Source: UBA6522 sp965204155
Lineage (GTDB): Bacteria; Pseudomonadota; Gammaproteobacteria; Steroidobacterales; Rariloculaceae
DNA length: 64,000 bases
Direction of reading: 5' to 3'
NCBI GenBank assembly: GCA_965204155.1
Contig: OZ241971.1
Coordinates: forward strand, 744,001-808,000
The position numbers and the translations under genes were made by a program. The stretch's first letter is position 1. Every line of letters begins with the position of its first letter. Below are positions 62,831 through 64,000 of this stretch, piece after piece. The notes under the pieces were generated by a model that ran no database searches, was not told the DNA's origin, and saw nothing but the letters and a program-made list of their open reading frames with translations.

Positions 62831-63826
62831 ATGTCTCAACCATTCCCCGGCGGCGAAGTCACCGTTTACGAGTCTGACGACGGCGAGGCGCGTGTGGACG
62901 TGCGCTTCGACAAGGAGACGGTCTGGCTGACCCGGCTGCAGATGGCGGAGCTGTTTGGGCGGGATCGTTCCGTCGTCACCCGGCACATCGACAACGCCTA
63001 CCGTGAACAAGAGCTGGACCCAAAGGCAACTTGTGCAAATTTTGCACAAGTTCGATTCGAGGGCGGGCGAACGATATCCAGAGAGGTGGATCACTACAAC
63101 CTCGACATGATCATCTCGGTCGGCTACAGGGTGAAGTCCCTGCGCGGAACACAGTTCCGTATCTGGGCCACCCGCACATTGCGCGAGCATCTCGTCAGCG
63201 GCTACACAATGAACGAGCGGCGGCTTGCCGAGCGGGGCCTCGACGAGGCGCGCCAAACCCTGCAATTGCTCGCCCGGACACTCAGGAACCAGGCGCTCGT
63301 CGACGAAACCGGCCAGTCCGTGCTGGACCTGATCACAAGGTACGCCGACACGTGGCGCCTGCTGCTCGAATACGACGAGGACCGCCTCAAAACGCCGACG
63401 GGAGCGAAGCCGGGAACCAGCGCCCTTAGCTTCGATACCGCAGTCACCGCGATCGACACTTTCAGGCGCGACCTTGCGGCGAAGGGCGAAGCCACATCGC
63501 TGTTCGGCAACCGGCGCGGCGAAACCCTGGAGGCCATTCTCGGCAATGTGGAGCAAACCATGTTCGGCGAGCCCCTTTACCGCAGCGGCGCGGAAAAGGC
63601 GGCCAACCTACTCTACTTTCTGGTCAAGGACCACCCTTTCACCGACGGCAACAAGCGCATCGGCGCCCTGCTGTTCCTGCTCTATCTGACACAGGAGGGA
63701 ATTGCGCACCGACTCGACCCCCGGGGACTAACCGCGCTCACCCTGCTGATCGCCGAAAGCGCGCCGTCGAACAAGGATCTTATGATTCGTCTCATCATTA
63801 ATCTCCTGGGCAAATCCAGCGAATGA
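62831..63826 (+). CDS. RhuM-family protein with Fic domain
   Basis: A 331-aa protein. The N-terminal half is RhuM-like (MAELFGRDRSVVTRHIDN, then RTISREVDHYNLDMIISVGYRVKS and IWATRTLREHL). The C-terminal half is a Fic domain with the complete motif HPFTDGNKRIG (268-278). Fic enzymes transfer AMP or other groups to proteins; an inhibitory alpha motif (S/T-xxx-E-G/N) is not evident. RhuM-Fic proteins are often found in mobile islands as toxin-like elements. Confidence 0.85.
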   Translation: MSQPFPGGEVTVYESDDGEARVDVRFDKETVWLTRLQMAELFGRDRSVVTRHIDNAYREQELDPKATCANFAQVRFEGGRTISREVDHYNLDMIISVGYRVKSLRGTQFRIWATRTLREHLVSGYTMNERRLAERGLDEARQTLQLLARTLRNQALVDETGQSVLDLITRYADTWRLLLEYDEDRLKTPTGAKPGTSALSFDTAVTAIDTFRRDLAAKGEATSLFGNRRGETLEAILGNVEQTMFGEPLYRSGAEKAANLLYFLVKDHPFTDGNKRIGALLFLLYLTQEGIAHRLDPRGLTALTLLIAESAPSNKDLMIRLIINLLGKSSE

Positions 63827-63891
63827 GCCGTCTGGCGGAATCCGCCGCCGAAGACGGCGAGGCAACTGGTAAGGATTTCTGAATAGTTCGA

Positions 63892-63984
63892 TCAGAGGGC
63901 CAACGAGCGGTCCGGCGCCTGGGTCGCCTCTCGTTTCAGTTCGTTGTCCATGCGGACGAGGAGCATCGTGCTTTGCGTGGTCAT
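63892..63984 (-). pseudogene. 5' remnant of a RelB/DinJ-type antitoxin gene
   Basis: The frame MTTQSTMLLVRMDNELKREA matches the start of RelB/DinJ antitoxins (strand plus first helix). It then reads through unrelated residues to a stop after 30 codons. GGAGG lies before ATG 63984. The second helix and toxin-binding part are absent, so the antitoxin is not functional. A toxin gene, if any, would lie in the missing part. Confidence 0.65.
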
Positions 63985-64000
63985 CGGCGCCTCCTGTCCT

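Noticed and set aside
40855..63984. The island as a prophage or conjugative element
   Set aside because: No integrase, capsid, tail, relaxase or replication genes were seen; only defence, toxin-antitoxin and nuclease genes.

Overview
The window comes from a Gram-negative, high-GC proteobacterium, most likely a gammaproteobacterium. The evidence is RND efflux, AsmA, BCCT and TctABC-type genes and dense GC-rich coding; no rRNA or tRNA was recognised, so the assignment stays loose. Most of the sequence is GC-rich, but about 41.2-47.4 kb is visibly AT-rich and looks foreign.

Region 1 (1-27 kb) is mainly chromosomal housekeeping and envelope or catabolic genes. It holds an RND efflux cluster (permease, membrane-fusion protein, second permease), a BNR-type lipoprotein, an amidase and an AsmA protein. 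These are followed by a DUF4159 protein, a betaine-type BCCT transporter, an M23 peptidase and an operon of ATP-grasp, alpha-E and transglutaminase-like proteins. A DUF6152 protein, a DCC oxidoreductase, a sulfatase and a MetE/UROD-like barrel protein close the region. Small accessory pieces are wedged in: a truncated AAA ATPase, a PIN/Phd toxin-antitoxin pair with a palindromic operator, and an orphan ParD. Two tandem-repeat tracts (17 bp and 23 bp) lie between genes.

Region 2 (27-41 kb) begins with a very large DUF4011-family helicase-nuclease and an orphan TacA-type antitoxin. A tricarboxylate module follows: a TcuA-like dehydrogenase, a Tat-exported TctC-like binding protein, a fused TctA-TctB permease and a PrpF/GalD-like isomerase. 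This module is interrupted by a 5'-truncated ATPase-like gene. The sequence just upstream of tctA still carries what looks like the last codons of a second, diverged tctC.

Region 3 (41-64 kb) is a defence-type island. Its AT-rich front is a four-gene cassette: an HD phosphohydrolase, a DNA methyltransferase with a TSPPY motif, a membrane-anchored unknown, and a NodU/TobZ-type carbamoyltransferase fused to an ASCH domain. Next come a single-chain nuclease-methylase (type IIG/ISP-like), a PD-(D/E)XK nuclease, and a YaaA-like/GIY-YIG-like pair. A TIR-SLOG operon and a separate ThsB-like TIR protein follow. The last part holds a chimeric, repeat-derived gene copy fused next to an MNT nucleotidyltransferase, an ATPase-TOPRIM pair of RloAB/AbiL type, a UvrD-family helicase with zinc ribbons, a RhuM-Fic protein and a RelB/DinJ remnant. 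The best candidates for undescribed systems are the carbamoyltransferase-ASCH cassette and the TIR-SLOG operon. All function calls are made by reading motifs, not by database search.
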